Below, in pieces: positions 17,148 to 25,385 of a stretch of DNA of 64,000 nt; within the stretch, counting starts at the first letter, position 1, and each line of letters begins with the position of its first letter. The notes beneath the pieces were generated by a model, which did not search any database, was not told the DNA's origin, and was given only the letters and a program-made list of their open reading frames with translations. The stretch lies in contig NZ_BBWK01000039.1 in NCBI RefSeq assembly GCF_001463765.1, positions 21,792 to 85,791 of the forward strand, in the 5' to 3' direction. The position numbers were made by a program, and so were the translations under genes. The stretch is from Aureimonas sp. AU4 (GTDB lineage Bacteria; Pseudomonadota; Alphaproteobacteria; Rhizobiales; Rhizobiaceae).

Positions 17148-17351
17148 TGGTATCGCTCTTAGGGCCGGCCGTTCATCCATTGTCGGATCTTGTGGTGGCC
17201 TCGTAGGCCGTACGCTTGCATCCGTGAATGAGGCAATTTAGGTTTCGACTGGTCCATGCTCAACATGGCGCGTCAGCACCGCGTCGGCATGCGTCATCCT
17301 TCGGCTAGAGGAACTAGGGCCACCGTTATGCAGACGGTGGTCTTCCTCGCC

Positions 17352-17927
17352 TCAAGCTTGGGTAGCTCCACTTGTTTCGACCTTCGCCGTAAGGATGCGG
17401 TGGACGCTCGCTTTGCCGATCTTAAGACGCGCCGCGATCTGTGCCATGCTCAGTCCCTCCGATGCCAAAGCCTTCACGTCATCAGCCTTAGCCTGAGCAG
17501 TCGGCTTGCGGCCCTGGTACTTCCCTTCACCCTTGGCCTTGGCGATCCCCTCGCGCTGCCGCTCCAGCATCATCTCCCGCTCGAACTGCGCGACCGACGC
17601 CAGGACGTTGAGCATCAGCTTGCCGGTCGGCGTCCCCGTGTCCACGCCCATGGCCTCGATCCGCAGCGCCACGCCCTTGGCGGTGAGCTTGGCGACGATC
17701 TCGCCCATATGGACTACCGAGCGGGCCAGACGGTCCAGCTTGGTGACAACCAGCGTGTCGCCCTCGCGGACGAACGTCAGGGCGGCCTCCAATTGCGGCC
17801 GGGAGCCCACGGAGGAGACCTGTTCGGAGAACACGCGGTCGCAGCCAAGGCGCTCCAGGTCGCGCTCCTGGGCCTCCAGGCCGGCCTCCTGGTCGAGGGT
17901 AGAGGTGCGGGCGTATCCGATCAGCAT
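17352..17927 (-). CDS. Serine recombinase (resolvase/invertase family)
   Basis: This 191-residue site-specific recombinase has an N-terminal catalytic domain with Ser9 in GYARTSTLDQ, the conserved REGDTLVVTKLDRLARS segment carrying the active-site arginines, and the long E-helix EREMMLERQREGI. A C-terminal helix-turn-helix (MAQIAARLKIGKASVHRIL) binds DNA. The size fits Tn3 resolvases and Gin/Hin-type invertases. The ATG at 17927 gives the standard MLIGYARTST start. It could resolve or invert part of this accessory region; I did not find a clear pair of crossover sites. Confidence 0.88.
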   Translation of the reverse strand: MLIGYARTSTLDQEAGLEAQERDLERLGCDRVFSEQVSSVGSRPQLEAALTFVREGDTLVVTKLDRLARSVVHMGEIVAKLTAKGVALRIEAMGVDTGTPTGKLMLNVLASVAQFEREMMLERQREGIAKAKGEGKYQGRKPTAQAKADDVKALASEGLSMAQIAARLKIGKASVHRILTAKVETSGATQA

Positions 17928-18099
17928 GACGGGGTGTCTCCAGACGGTGGGTCGTTCCAATAGGGTCTAAGACATTCTGCCATCGTCATTCCAAAAGTCA
18001 ACAGGCATTCTAATGGTACGGCTTCGGGCCGGCGCTGGAACGGTCCACAAGAGCTTGCCCTGCGGAACGGGGGAGGACCCCCGGCGCATAGCCGTTAGC

Positions 18100-18639
18100 T
18101 TACAGTTCGGGTGATGTGTCCCGCTTGGCGAGCTGAATGAGTGGGATAGTAAGATCGGGCTTTGAATGGCCCTTTCGCCACCATACCCACTCTCCGACGC
18201 CTGTTTTCGAGGGGCGGTTTGCATTTCCTAGGTAATAACCGACGATGGTGTTGCCTGATAGATCGAGATGGCCTGTCAGCGTTCCACGATATCCGTTCTT
18301 CGCTACGGACGACCAAAGGCCTGTCACGAGACGGTCTTCGTCCAGTCGCAGATAAACAAGCCATTCTTCCCCTTGATATGTGTAGAACCCGGCGGCGTGG
18401 CGTCCAACTACCGACAGCCGAACTTCGCAATCATTCTCGTCTGGCCACTCGGTGCTTCCCTGAGCATACCAAGTATGGAACCAATCACCGCCAAGGCGTG
18501 AATTCCCCCAAATGTGCAATCGGCGCTTCGCCATGAAGCGGGCGATCCATTGCTGCGACAGGTCAACTATCGCAGGTTTCGCTATAGCAGCGGCCACGCC
18601 GAGCATGAAGGTGAGAGTGGGGACTACGAACTCGGGCAT
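18100..18639 (-). CDS. Membrane-anchored beta-rich orphan protein
   Basis: This 179-residue protein has an N-terminal membrane helix (residues 3-22, FVVPTLTFMLGVAAAIAKPA) followed by a domain rich in predicted beta strands and aromatic residues: GGDWFHTWYAQGS, GFYTYQGEEWLVYLRL, NGYRGTLTGHLDLSG, NTIVGYYLG, and GEWVWWR. The run of Gly-x-Trp/Tyr turns suggests a small beta barrel. It recalls membrane-tethered beta-barrel effectors of CBASS-type defence, but no cyclase or partner gene is present, so this is only a structural analogy. It lies between two recombinase genes. An upstream in-frame TTG at 18648 is an alternative start. Confidence 0.55.
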   Translation of the reverse strand: MPEFVVPTLTFMLGVAAAIAKPAIVDLSQQWIARFMAKRRLHIWGNSRLGGDWFHTWYAQGSTEWPDENDCEVRLSVVGRHAAGFYTYQGEEWLVYLRLDEDRLVTGLWSSVAKNGYRGTLTGHLDLSGNTIVGYYLGNANRPSKTGVGEWVWWRKGHSKPDLTIPLIQLAKRDTSPEL

Positions 18640-18735
18640 GGCTGGCAATCTGGCACTCTCGAAGGGAGTTTTGTGCGCGGCTTATATCGATAGGGACAGC
18701 GACACACCATCACAGCGGGTGGCATTCAAGGCCGC

Positions 18736-18933
18736 TCAAGCAGCTTGTGCGGCAGTGCATGCCGGCCAATCAAAGATCGCTTCCTCAGGGCTCCAGTAGG
18801 CCGCCCAGGTGGATCCGCCGATCCACGGTCCCCGGACGTACAGCGCATGCCGCGTGTCGATCTCGAAGCGGTCGTTAATGGTGAGGTGGAAGGACGGGGC
18901 AACGCGATAGAGGAATCCCAGGACGGAGCGCAT
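18736..18933 (-). CDS. Small hypothetical protein beside the integrase
   Basis: This possible 65-residue protein (MRSVLGFLYRVAPSFHLTIN at the start, WAAYWSPEEAIFDWP near the end) has a natural mix of aromatic and charged residues, unlike chance frames in this GC-rich DNA. I do not recognise it. A weak GAAGG lies upstream. It may be a remnant of the integrative element served by the integrase. Confidence 0.35.
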   Translation of the reverse strand: MRSVLGFLYRVAPSFHLTINDRFEIDTRHALYVRGPWIGGSTWAAYWSPEEAIFDWPACTAAQAA

Positions 18934-19395
18934 GCGGGGGGACCTTCGGGGTGGGGGGCGCGATCGGCACAGGTAGTCGTTCGCCCACCCTGATGGGTGC
19001 GCGGCTGGTCGTGCCCTCGGGGACCTGAGGGGGCTGGGTGGGGTGGGCTGAGGCCGCTCGGCAGGGGCCGGCGGGGACCCCGGTACGGGGGTACTCCGCG
19101 CGAGCCACTCTATCGATTGGCCTCTCAGATTTTTCCGCTAGACATTTGGGACCCTGGGCCCCGCCTGCCTTGCAGGCAAAGTTCTAGGGCAGGAAATCCT
19201 GACCGGTCCAGAGGCCCGAAGTGGAATAATCAAGTTGACGTCTCACACATTCGAGTAGTTCGGAATTGTGAGAGGTTCCTAGCACCGGAAGTCTGAGGAA
19301 ATTCCAACGGTTGGTTGCTGCGCGGCGCTGTCGTGTCATGTCTGTGAGAGGTTGGCCTTCAGCGCCTTTCAACGGAATTTATGCGCACACGGCCG
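18934..19395. other. 462-base intergenic region downstream of the integrase
   Basis: No gene could be supported. A perfect inverted repeat pairs GCCTGC (19163-19168) with GCAGGC (19172-19177) around CTT. The segment from 19100 to 19330 is less GC-rich. This would be a reasonable place for an attachment site next to the integrase, but I found no tRNA gene and no matching direct repeat to define one. Confidence 0.35.
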
Positions 19396-21003
19396 TCAGG
19401 CCTTCTGGCTCCCGTCTGCATTGCCGGTTCGCACCTTGCCGACCTCATAAGCCGGCAGGCGTCCTATGGCCTCCTGCAGCCGCTCCAGGACGATCTTGCC
19501 GACGTACCGGTTGTCCTGCCCCTCCAACGTGTGTCCGGTGATCCGCTTCCGGACTGTCTCGGTCACGTCGTGGTTGGTCAGCTCCGTCACGACGCGGTGA
19601 CGCCATCCGTGGTTCGGGCTGACCTCTCCGGATAGGACGCCAGGGATCTCCAGCTTGCGGACCCAATCCCCTAAACGGTTGGTCGTGACCGACTTGCGAG
19701 ACCGCCGGCCGTCCTCGGCTTCCCCCTCCCGCTCCTCATAGAACAGACGGTCGGCCTTCTGGGTCTTTGCCCACTCGGTGAAGCCCATAGCCAAGAGCTG
19801 CGGGTGGATCGGGACCACTCGGGCCGATGCCCTGTTCTTTAGGCGACCGGCTGACGGCGCGATGTCGATGAACCAGATGTCGGTCTCGGGGTCCTGCTTC
19901 ACGTCCTGTCGGCGCAGCTGGACGATCTCACCGGCTCGGGCCCCCGTGTGCGCTAGGAGCCATGGGGCCCAGCGGCGCAAGGCCTGCTTCTCTCTGAGGG
20001 ACGCCTGGAGGACCACCTGGGCCTCCGTCAGCGTGAACCCGCGCTTGCCGCCGTCCTCATCCCTGCGCTCGACCTTGGGGGTCTCTAGGGCCGGGTTGGT
20101 CGCGATCAGGCGCTTCGCCTTCGCCCATCGGAAGATGGCCTTCACGGCGGCGAGGTGGGTCTCATTGATGGTCTTGGCACTGAGCCCCTCCGCAACCATC
20201 GCGTCGGTCCAGGCGATGATATGGTCCGGGGTGATGCTGGCCGCGTCGGTGACGCCCGCGTGGTCCGTCAGGCGCTTCACGCTGCGGGTCCACTCGGAGA
20301 CCGTCTTGGGCGCATAGGCTCGCTCAGCGGCAAGCTTGGTGAAGAGAGATAGGAGCGAAGTGCCGCCCTTGGCGACCGGCGGCTTGGCCTGCAGTGCGAC
20401 CACGGCTCCGCTCCAGTCGGGGAAGCGGCTCGCCACCGGGTCGGGCCGATAGTCGCCCTCCGCGTTCGCACCCAGCCGGTCGGCGGCATCGATCAATGCC
20501 TTCGCTGCGGCCTCCAGCAAGCGGCCCCGGCTCGCTGCGTCTATGTTGAGGCCCTGCCGGAGCAATAGGTCGTCCACCGTGGAGCCCAGCCACCGCTCAA
20601 GGCTACCGCTCTCGCTGGCGCGTTGGTGGGCCTTCACCACCTCGGCCCAGAACGCCGGCTCGCCGGGCTCGTCCTCCAGGTGAGCAACGAGGTCCCGGTA
20701 CAAGATCCCGGAGAGCGCCACGGTCTCGCGATGGGTGAGGGAGGCGGGCCGGGCGCGCATCGCTGCCCACGCCTTCTCTAGGTACGCCACGACAGCCGCA
20801 TGCCGGCTCCTGGCCTCGTTGGTGTCTCCTGTGCGTAGCGAGACACGAATGTCGATCGCCTTCTCCGACAGCGTGACGCGCACGGTGTCTGGGCCGATCG
20901 GGAGGGCGAGCGTTCGCCCACGCGCGGTCGCGACCAAGTCGGTCGGGATGCGCTGAATAAGCTGGTGAGAAGTGGTGCCTTGGCGCTTCATCGGACGGGG
21001 CAT
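19396..21003 (-). CDS. Tyrosine recombinase / integrase
   Basis: This 535-residue phage-type integrase has an N-terminal DUF6538-like segment (about residues 10-60), a core-binding SAM-like domain (about 215-310) and a C-terminal catalytic domain. The catalytic residues are present: Arg356 in HTGARAGEI, Lys389 in GRLKNRAS, His465 and Arg468 in NHGWRHR, His491 in ITGHTLEG and Tyr500 in DNRYVGK. It should integrate and excise a genomic island or prophage remnant. The ATG at 21003 is preferred; a GTG lies 12 bases upstream. Two palindromic sites overlap its start region and may control it. Confidence 0.9.
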   Translation of the reverse strand: MPRPMKRQGTTSHQLIQRIPTDLVATARGRTLALPIGPDTVRVTLSEKAIDIRVSLRTGDTNEARSRHAAVVAYLEKAWAAMRARPASLTHRETVALSGILYRDLVAHLEDEPGEPAFWAEVVKAHQRASESGSLERWLGSTVDDLLLRQGLNIDAASRGRLLEAAAKALIDAADRLGANAEGDYRPDPVASRFPDWSGAVVALQAKPPVAKGGTSLLSLFTKLAAERAYAPKTVSEWTRSVKRLTDHAGVTDAASITPDHIIAWTDAMVAEGLSAKTINETHLAAVKAIFRWAKAKRLIATNPALETPKVERRDEDGGKRGFTLTEAQVVLQASLREKQALRRWAPWLLAHTGARAGEIVQLRRQDVKQDPETDIWFIDIAPSAGRLKNRASARVVPIHPQLLAMGFTEWAKTQKADRLFYEEREGEAEDGRRSRKSVTTNRLGDWVRKLEIPGVLSGEVSPNHGWRHRVVTELTNHDVTETVRKRITGHTLEGQDNRYVGKIVLERLQEAIGRLPAYEVGKVRTGNADGSQKA

Positions 21004-21014
21004 TGCGAGGGGCA

Positions 21015-21039
21015 CTGTTTAACAGTCCTGTTGAACAGG
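21015..21039. promoter_or_regulatory. Tandem operator-like dyads at the integrase start
   Basis: Two near-identical palindromes lie 13 bases apart centre to centre: CTGTTTAACAG (21015-21025) and CTGTTGAACAG (21028-21038, extending to CCTGTTGAACAGG). They sit immediately upstream of the integrase ATG. Such a pair is typical of repressor operators or arm-type recombinase sites. The protein that binds is unknown. Confidence 0.5.
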
Positions 21040-21383
21040 CTGCTGACCCTAACCCTCTGATGTCGCGTAAGACTTTGGCTTCCCTGAACAATCAGGGGAA
21101 TTGGTGCCCAGGAAAGGATTGCCCCTTTTCCGAGTACCGACTAGCAAAAACAACAACTTACACGCTGCTTTCCAAGGTCGTGTGTACCACCCGCGTGGAT
21201 AGGTGTCACTGCGATTTTGGTGGCCGGCTTTCGTAGATATCGCAAATCGCTCGCCGTCATTAATGGGTGGAAAGCCGTCAGTCCGCTATGGGGTGCTCTC
21301 TGCAGGAAAGCTGCCGTGCGGCGTGCGAGCGATGGCGCAGTCGTGCCCGTTCTGCTGGTATGACGTCGCCGAAGCTTGTTGGA
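21040..21383. other. Intergenic region between integrase and histidine kinase
   Basis: No gene is supported in these 344 bases. A stem pairing TTCCCTGA (21080-21087) with TCAGGGGAA (21092-21100) around ACAA is visible and may be a terminator-like or recombinase-bound structure. Both flanking genes are on the minus strand, so this stretch lies between the kinase stop and the integrase start and likely holds the integrase promoter. Confidence 0.4.
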
Positions 21384-22538
21384 CTACGGCCGGTGCGGAA
21401 ACTCCAGCGACAATGCCGTGCCTCTATCGGATCGCCAGTCCGGCTTTGCACCGATCTGCTGCGACAGGGCCGCGATCAAGGCCATGCCCGTTCCCGATCC
21501 CGGGCGGGATCCGGACGCCACGTTCGGCAAACCCCCGCCGTTGTCGCAGATCCGGATCCAGAGCGCATCGCCGCGTTGCTTTGCCTCCACGGCGATCAGA
21601 CACTCCGATTGTCGCTCCTCGTCCGTGAAGGCATGTTTCATGCTGTTGGTCGTGAACTCGTTGAGGATGAGCCCCAGCGGGATCGCCGTGTCGCTGGCGA
21701 TGTCCAGATCCTCGATCTGGATGTCGAGGCGCACGGGTCGCACTCCGTGCAGAACCAGCAGACGTTCCAGCAGCTGCGTGGCGTAGGATCGCAGCGCCAA
21801 GCGGTCGGCCTTCTTGGTCGTGTAGACGTGCTCGTGCGCAAGGCTGAGAGCGGCGATGCGCCCGTCGATGATGCCCAACTCGTTACGCGCATCCTGCGTC
21901 GCCGCCTTGTTGCGTCGCATGCGCACCAAGCTGGCGATCACGGCGATGTTGTTCTTGATGCGGTGTTGCAGTTCGCGCAGCAGGGTCGCGTTGCGATCGT
22001 TGGCGTCATCGAGCGCGTGCAGCTTGTGAAGCCGGTCGATCACCGGTCCCAGGATGGTCGCATAGGTGCGCAGGAACTCGGTGTCCTCCTGTGTTGGGTT
22101 CCAAACGTCGCGGCTGTCGACTTGCAACAGTCCATAGGCCTTCCCGCCGGGCAGGAAGATCGGCACGTTGATCATACCCATGACCCCGGCCGCCTGCATG
22201 AAGTCCGGGATCTCGAAACGGTCCTCTTTTTCGATGTCCGGCGTGATGACTGGTTTGCCGGCAGCCACCGCAAAGGTCTCCGACGTCAACTCATCGCCCG
22301 CCAGATGGACCTTGCCAACGACGCCGCTCGGCCATCCCACACCAGCTCGAACGAAAAGGGTCGTAGCGCCCGGGCCCTCCTCGATCTCCAAAACCTTCGC
22401 CAGATCGGCGTGCATAGCCCGGCTGACCAGACGGCAGGCTTCCGTCAGCACGGCATCAAGGTCGTCGGTCCGCAGCGCGAACTCGCCGAAGTCCGCCAGC
22501 GCACGTTGGCGCGCGACCATCCGATCTCTGCTGACCAT
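21384..22538 (-). CDS. GAF-domain sensor histidine kinase, HisKA_2/HWE type
   Basis: This 384-residue cytoplasmic kinase has an N-terminal GAF domain (about residues 20-165, with VGWPSGVVGKVHLAG and VPIFLPGGKAYGLLQVDSRD), a HisKA_2 dimerisation region with the phosphorylated His in LLRELQHRIKNNIAVI, and a C-terminal ATPase domain (LILNEFTTNSMKHAF as N-box; ICDNGGGLP as G1; GSGTGMALI as G2). Kinases of this group often act in the alphaproteobacterial general stress response or in light sensing. No response regulator lies beside it. The ATG at 22538 has GGTGGGA upstream; an ATG at 22562 is also possible. Confidence 0.88.
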   Translation of the reverse strand: MVSRDRMVARQRALADFGEFALRTDDLDAVLTEACRLVSRAMHADLAKVLEIEEGPGATTLFVRAGVGWPSGVVGKVHLAGDELTSETFAVAAGKPVITPDIEKEDRFEIPDFMQAAGVMGMINVPIFLPGGKAYGLLQVDSRDVWNPTQEDTEFLRTYATILGPVIDRLHKLHALDDANDRNATLLRELQHRIKNNIAVIASLVRMRRNKAATQDARNELGIIDGRIAALSLAHEHVYTTKKADRLALRSYATQLLERLLVLHGVRPVRLDIQIEDLDIASDTAIPLGLILNEFTTNSMKHAFTDEERQSECLIAVEAKQRGDALWIRICDNGGGLPNVASGSRPGSGTGMALIAALSQQIGAKPDWRSDRGTALSLEFPHRP

Positions 22539-22622
22539 ACCGTTCGTCCCACCGTTGCCCATCAACGGACGCTTGTGCGCAAGAGACAGACTAGCGCGCA
22601 ACGATGTAGGTTGGAGACTGAG

Positions 22623-22650
22623 CGGATATCGCCTGAGCGAAGGCTGTCAA
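22623..22650 (-). promoter_or_regulatory. Sigma-70-type promoter for the histidine kinase
   Basis: On the minus strand a perfect TTGACA -35 box (22650-22645) is followed after 16 bases by TATCCG (22628-22623) as a -10 box. It lies about 85 bases upstream of the chosen kinase start, in the right direction. No other gene explains it. Confidence 0.45.
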
Positions 22651-22771
22651 CTTCAGCCTCGGCGCTTCGATATCAATGCATGTTGACGGGACGGTTGAAT
22701 GGCCCGGGCCAAATTGGACCATTCACCCTGATGCAGCGTTGCCTGTTCTCATTACACCGATTGGAATACCC

Positions 22772-22963
22772 ATGTCTGAACAACGCTACATCGCACGCTG
22801 TGGTACGGGCGGGTCCTGGTCCGTCATTGACCGTGAGACCAACCTAACCGCTCACCATCGCCGTCACCATATGTGCAACATGGGCGGCGACGAAGCCGAC
22901 GCGGCGGCGGACATGCTGAATAGGCTGGAGCCCTGCAAAGATCCGTTTGCCCCGCACCCGTAG
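22772..22963 (+). CDS. Small hypothetical protein
   Basis: This 63-residue protein starts MSEQRYIARCGTGGSWSVID and ends in an acidic helix followed by FAPHP. It contains four His in a row-rich segment (HHRRHH) and two Cys, so metal binding is possible. The ATG at 22772 begins a frame with ordinary composition. I do not recognise a family; confidence is limited by size. Confidence 0.45.
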   Translation: MSEQRYIARCGTGGSWSVIDRETNLTAHHRRHHMCNMGGDEADAAADMLNRLEPCKDPFAPHP

Positions 22964-23019
22964 GGTTCGGGCCCCACCGGTAGCGTGCGCGTTGGGTAAT
23001 TGCGAAAAACACGCGACCG

Positions 23020-23244
23020 CTACTCCGGGGACTGCCCCGGAACCAGGCCACCCGATGGGGTCGTCTTGAACCTGTCGAACGGGGCCCGGGTGTTCTGGTT
23101 TCTGGATGTGTCGGCCGGGCCGAGATCGGGGTAGCCGAACGAGCCATCCTCGGTCGTATCGACGGGGGAGCGCATCGATGTTTGGGCGCACGAGGATGCT
23201 GCGATCGCTGCCAGGGCAACGACGCCAAATGTCATGAACTTCAT
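23020..23244 (-). CDS. Small lipoprotein
   Basis: This 74-residue protein begins with a short lipoprotein signal, MKFMTFGVVALAAIAASSCA, in which ASSC forms the lipobox and Cys19 would be lipidated. The mature part is polar and Pro/Gly-rich with no domain I recognise. A good GGAAGGTGAT ribosome site precedes the ATG at 23244, which supports this start over longer frames. It probably sits on the periplasmic face of a membrane. Confidence 0.6.
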   Translation of the reverse strand: MKFMTFGVVALAAIAASSCAQTSMRSPVDTTEDGSFGYPDLGPADTSRNQNTRAPFDRFKTTPSGGLVPGQSPE

Positions 23245-23629
23245 GTCGGGGATCACCTTCCAGCGCGGCGAAAGCGCCACGCCCACGAAGCCAAGCCTCG
23301 CCGGGATCGATCGTTCCGTCACGATCGGCAAGGCCGGTCAGATTGCCCGGTTCGAGTGACCAAACTTGCGGGTTGTCCAACCTATCTTGGCTGTTGGCAG
23401 ACGGTCCTCTTGCCCAGCAGGCGCTTGCGGCACGTATCGCGCGATGGTTGTCGAGGCGACGGTACGACGGGGAGACGCTAGAGCGTACCGGTCGGCGCCA
23501 ACCGTAGGCCCGCTCAGGGACGGGGACTGAGCGGGCCAGCCTGATACACCAGGCAGCGGAAGACCTGAACGTAGCCTCCGTATCGCACGTATTAGCAACC
23601 CAATCGTTGCGCGCAGCAAGATAGATCAA
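23245..23629. other. Intergenic region with an 11-bp perfect stem-loop
   Basis: No gene is supported in these 385 bases. GGCCCGCTCAG (23507-23517) and CTGAGCGGGCC (23527-23537) form a perfect 11-bp stem with a nine-base loop, 93 bases past the stop of the minus-strand BLUF frame. It could terminate that transcript, although no T-run follows. The rest shows nothing I can name. Confidence 0.5.
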
Positions 23630-24019
23630 CTACCCAGTCAATTGCTCCGGTTGTGCCTGACCGTCATTCTGCGGGCAAAGGGGCCGGACGTTTGAATCCG
23701 AACGTCCTCCGCACCAAAGAAGATCTCCGAGCGGTACGATTCCCATGCCGATCTCGGGAAACGATCGCGCCGCAACCCGCTGACGCGATAGCTTCACAAC
23801 AAGGATGTGCCGCCAGTCCTGATAGATGCGCCCGAACATGCGGGCAACCTCGCGTGGGCCGACCTTCAAAATCTGGACGATCTTGCAACCGTCGAAGCCG
23901 ACGACGCCGGTCAGCCCTCGCCTCTCGTTGACGCGATCGGCAATTGCCCAAATGGCGTCGATGTCGGCGGGGATGCACTCCTTCGCAATTTGACTTGTAT
24001 AGGTCAGTTGGACAAGAAT
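23630..24019 (-). CDS. Second BLUF-domain protein, start codon unresolved
   Basis: A minus-strand frame open from 24079 to 23630 spells most of a BLUF domain: ILVQLTYTSQIAKEC, ADRVNERRGLTGVVGF, KIVQILKVGPREVARMF and RIYQDWRH. The photocycle Tyr, Asn and Gln are present, with Asn and Gln 18 residues apart as in AppA. The late Trp found in many BLUF domains is replaced by Ile (FPEIGMG). A 30-residue tail follows. No ATG, GTG or TTG lies in frame between the upstream stop and the BLUF start; ATT at 24019 or CTG at 24007 are the nearest candidates, and a GTG at 24047 is in another frame. It may be a pseudogene with a lost start or a small indel. Confidence 0.55.
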   Translation of the reverse strand: MLVQLTYTSQIAKECIPADIDAIWAIADRVNERRGLTGVVGFDGCKIVQILKVGPREVARMFGRIYQDWRHILVVKLSRQRVAARSFPEIGMGIVPLGDLLWCGGRSDSNVRPLCPQNDGQAQPEQLTG

Positions 24020-24138
24020 TGGGAAACGGTGGCAGCGTCCGACGCACGGGTCAATTGCCGAACTCGAGACTTTTTGGTGTCAGCTGGTGTGATTTGTAGC
24101 AACCAGCAAACCAGATCATGAGTCCAGGGGCGGGCTTC

Positions 24139-24396
24139 TCACCTTTCCCGTGTAATTGGTCCGCGTTCGGTGTGCCGTCGGGCGGTGAACTGCAGGGTGA
24201 TCAGAACGCGTCCGATCTCGTCGGTTATCAGCGTCGTGACGTCGGCGTCGATGGGAAGATGACCATCGAGGTCCCGCAGGAGTTCGCCCATCGAGGAGAC
24301 GGCGACCGACCAAGCCGCCAGATCGTCCGGCAGCTCCTGTCCCTCAGGATCGGGATGGCTGACGGTGCCGGACACCGGAAAGAAGTAGCGGGGCAT
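24139..24396 (-). CDS. DUF6894-like small protein
   Basis: This 85-residue protein begins MPRYFFPVSGTVSHPDPEG, continues with LPDDLAAW and a helical centre, and ends with TDEIGRVLITLQFTA. The MPRYFF start, acidic 'D-x-E-G-x-E-L-P' turn and 'DE-x-G-R-V-L-x-T-L-x-F' end are the hallmarks of the DUF6894 family, common in Rhizobiales, often in many copies. The family has no known function. The frame is complete, and it is divergent from the Crp-type regulator. Confidence 0.75.
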   Translation of the reverse strand: MPRYFFPVSGTVSHPDPEGQELPDDLAAWSVAVSSMGELLRDLDGHLPIDADVTTLITDEIGRVLITLQFTARRHTERGPITRER

Positions 24397-24621
24397 GACA
24401 GGGTGTTCCGCGGCAACGACCCATCTGGTCGGATCTCAGCCCTGCAGCGCAGAGCAATGGACCTTGGGTAGTGCCGTACGTTTTGAGGTTACATAAGAAC
24501 CGCCACCGAAGCGATAACCGCTTCAAAACCGTGGCTCCGTCGGTTCTGCTTCTCTTCTAAGTGGTGCGCCCTGGCGATCCCTGTTACGACCCAGGTTGGC
24601 CTTCAGGGAGTTTTTTACTGG

Positions 24622-25335
24622 ATGGCAACCACAAACCTTCTCCTTCGCAAGCTAGAACGCCTGCATCCGCTGACGGCCGACGACCGGGAGCTTATCGAGC
24701 GTCACAGCCGGCCCTTGCGCGAGGTAGCAATAAGGCAGGATCTAATCCGGGAGGGTGATGTTCCGACAGACGTGTTCCTCATCCTGTCGGGATTTGCCTG
24801 CCGCTACAAGATGATCGAGGGAGGGCGGCGGCAGATTATGGCCTTCTTCGTGCCCGGTGACTTCTGCGACTTCCAGGTCTTCATCCTGAAGCACATGGAC
24901 CACAGCATCGGAACGCTCTCGCGCTGCCAGGTGGTGCGCATTCGCAGGGACGCCATCCTAGAGATGACCGAGCGCCCCGCAATCGCACGCGCCTTCTGGT
25001 GGGCCTCGCTCGTGGATGCGGCGGTGTTGCGCGAGTGGCTGGTCAACATCGGCCAGCGCACGGCCGAGGAGCGGATCGGCCACCTCTTATGCGAGCTTCT
25101 GGTGCGCCTCCAGGCGGTCGGCTTTGTGCGCGACAACAGCTATGCCCTGCCCATCTCCCAGACCGATTTGGCGGACGCGCTGGGCGTCACCGTCGTCCAC
25201 ACCAACCGCATGCTAGCCGTCCTGCGTGAGCAAGGTCTGATCACGCTGGACCGTCACGAGTTGCTGGTGCGCGACGTCGAGGGACTGAAACGCAGAAGCG
25301 GCTTTGATCCGAACTATCTGCATTTGGAGCCGTGA
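24622..25335 (+). CDS. Crp/Fnr-family transcriptional regulator
   Basis: This 237-residue regulator has an N-terminal cyclic-nucleotide-binding-type beta barrel (about residues 20-125, with GDVPTDVFLILSGFACRYKM and MAFFVPGDFCDFQVF) and a C-terminal winged helix (about 150-220; ISQTDLADALGVTVVHTNRML is the helix-turn-helix). The phosphate-binding Arg-Ser pair of true CRP is missing and there is no N-terminal Fnr cysteine cluster, so the signal is unknown. Proteins of this type are frequent in Methylobacterium, Bradyrhizobium and relatives. A small gene follows 50 bases later and may be co-transcribed. Confidence 0.88.
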   Translation: MATTNLLLRKLERLHPLTADDRELIERHSRPLREVAIRQDLIREGDVPTDVFLILSGFACRYKMIEGGRRQIMAFFVPGDFCDFQVFILKHMDHSIGTLSRCQVVRIRRDAILEMTERPAIARAFWWASLVDAAVLREWLVNIGQRTAEERIGHLLCELLVRLQAVGFVRDNSYALPISQTDLADALGVTVVHTNRMLAVLREQGLITLDRHELLVRDVEGLKRRSGFDPNYLHLEP

Positions 25336-25385
25336 GCGGGCAGAGCGCGAATGGCTGTTCTGCACCTCGCCAATGGAGTTCGATC

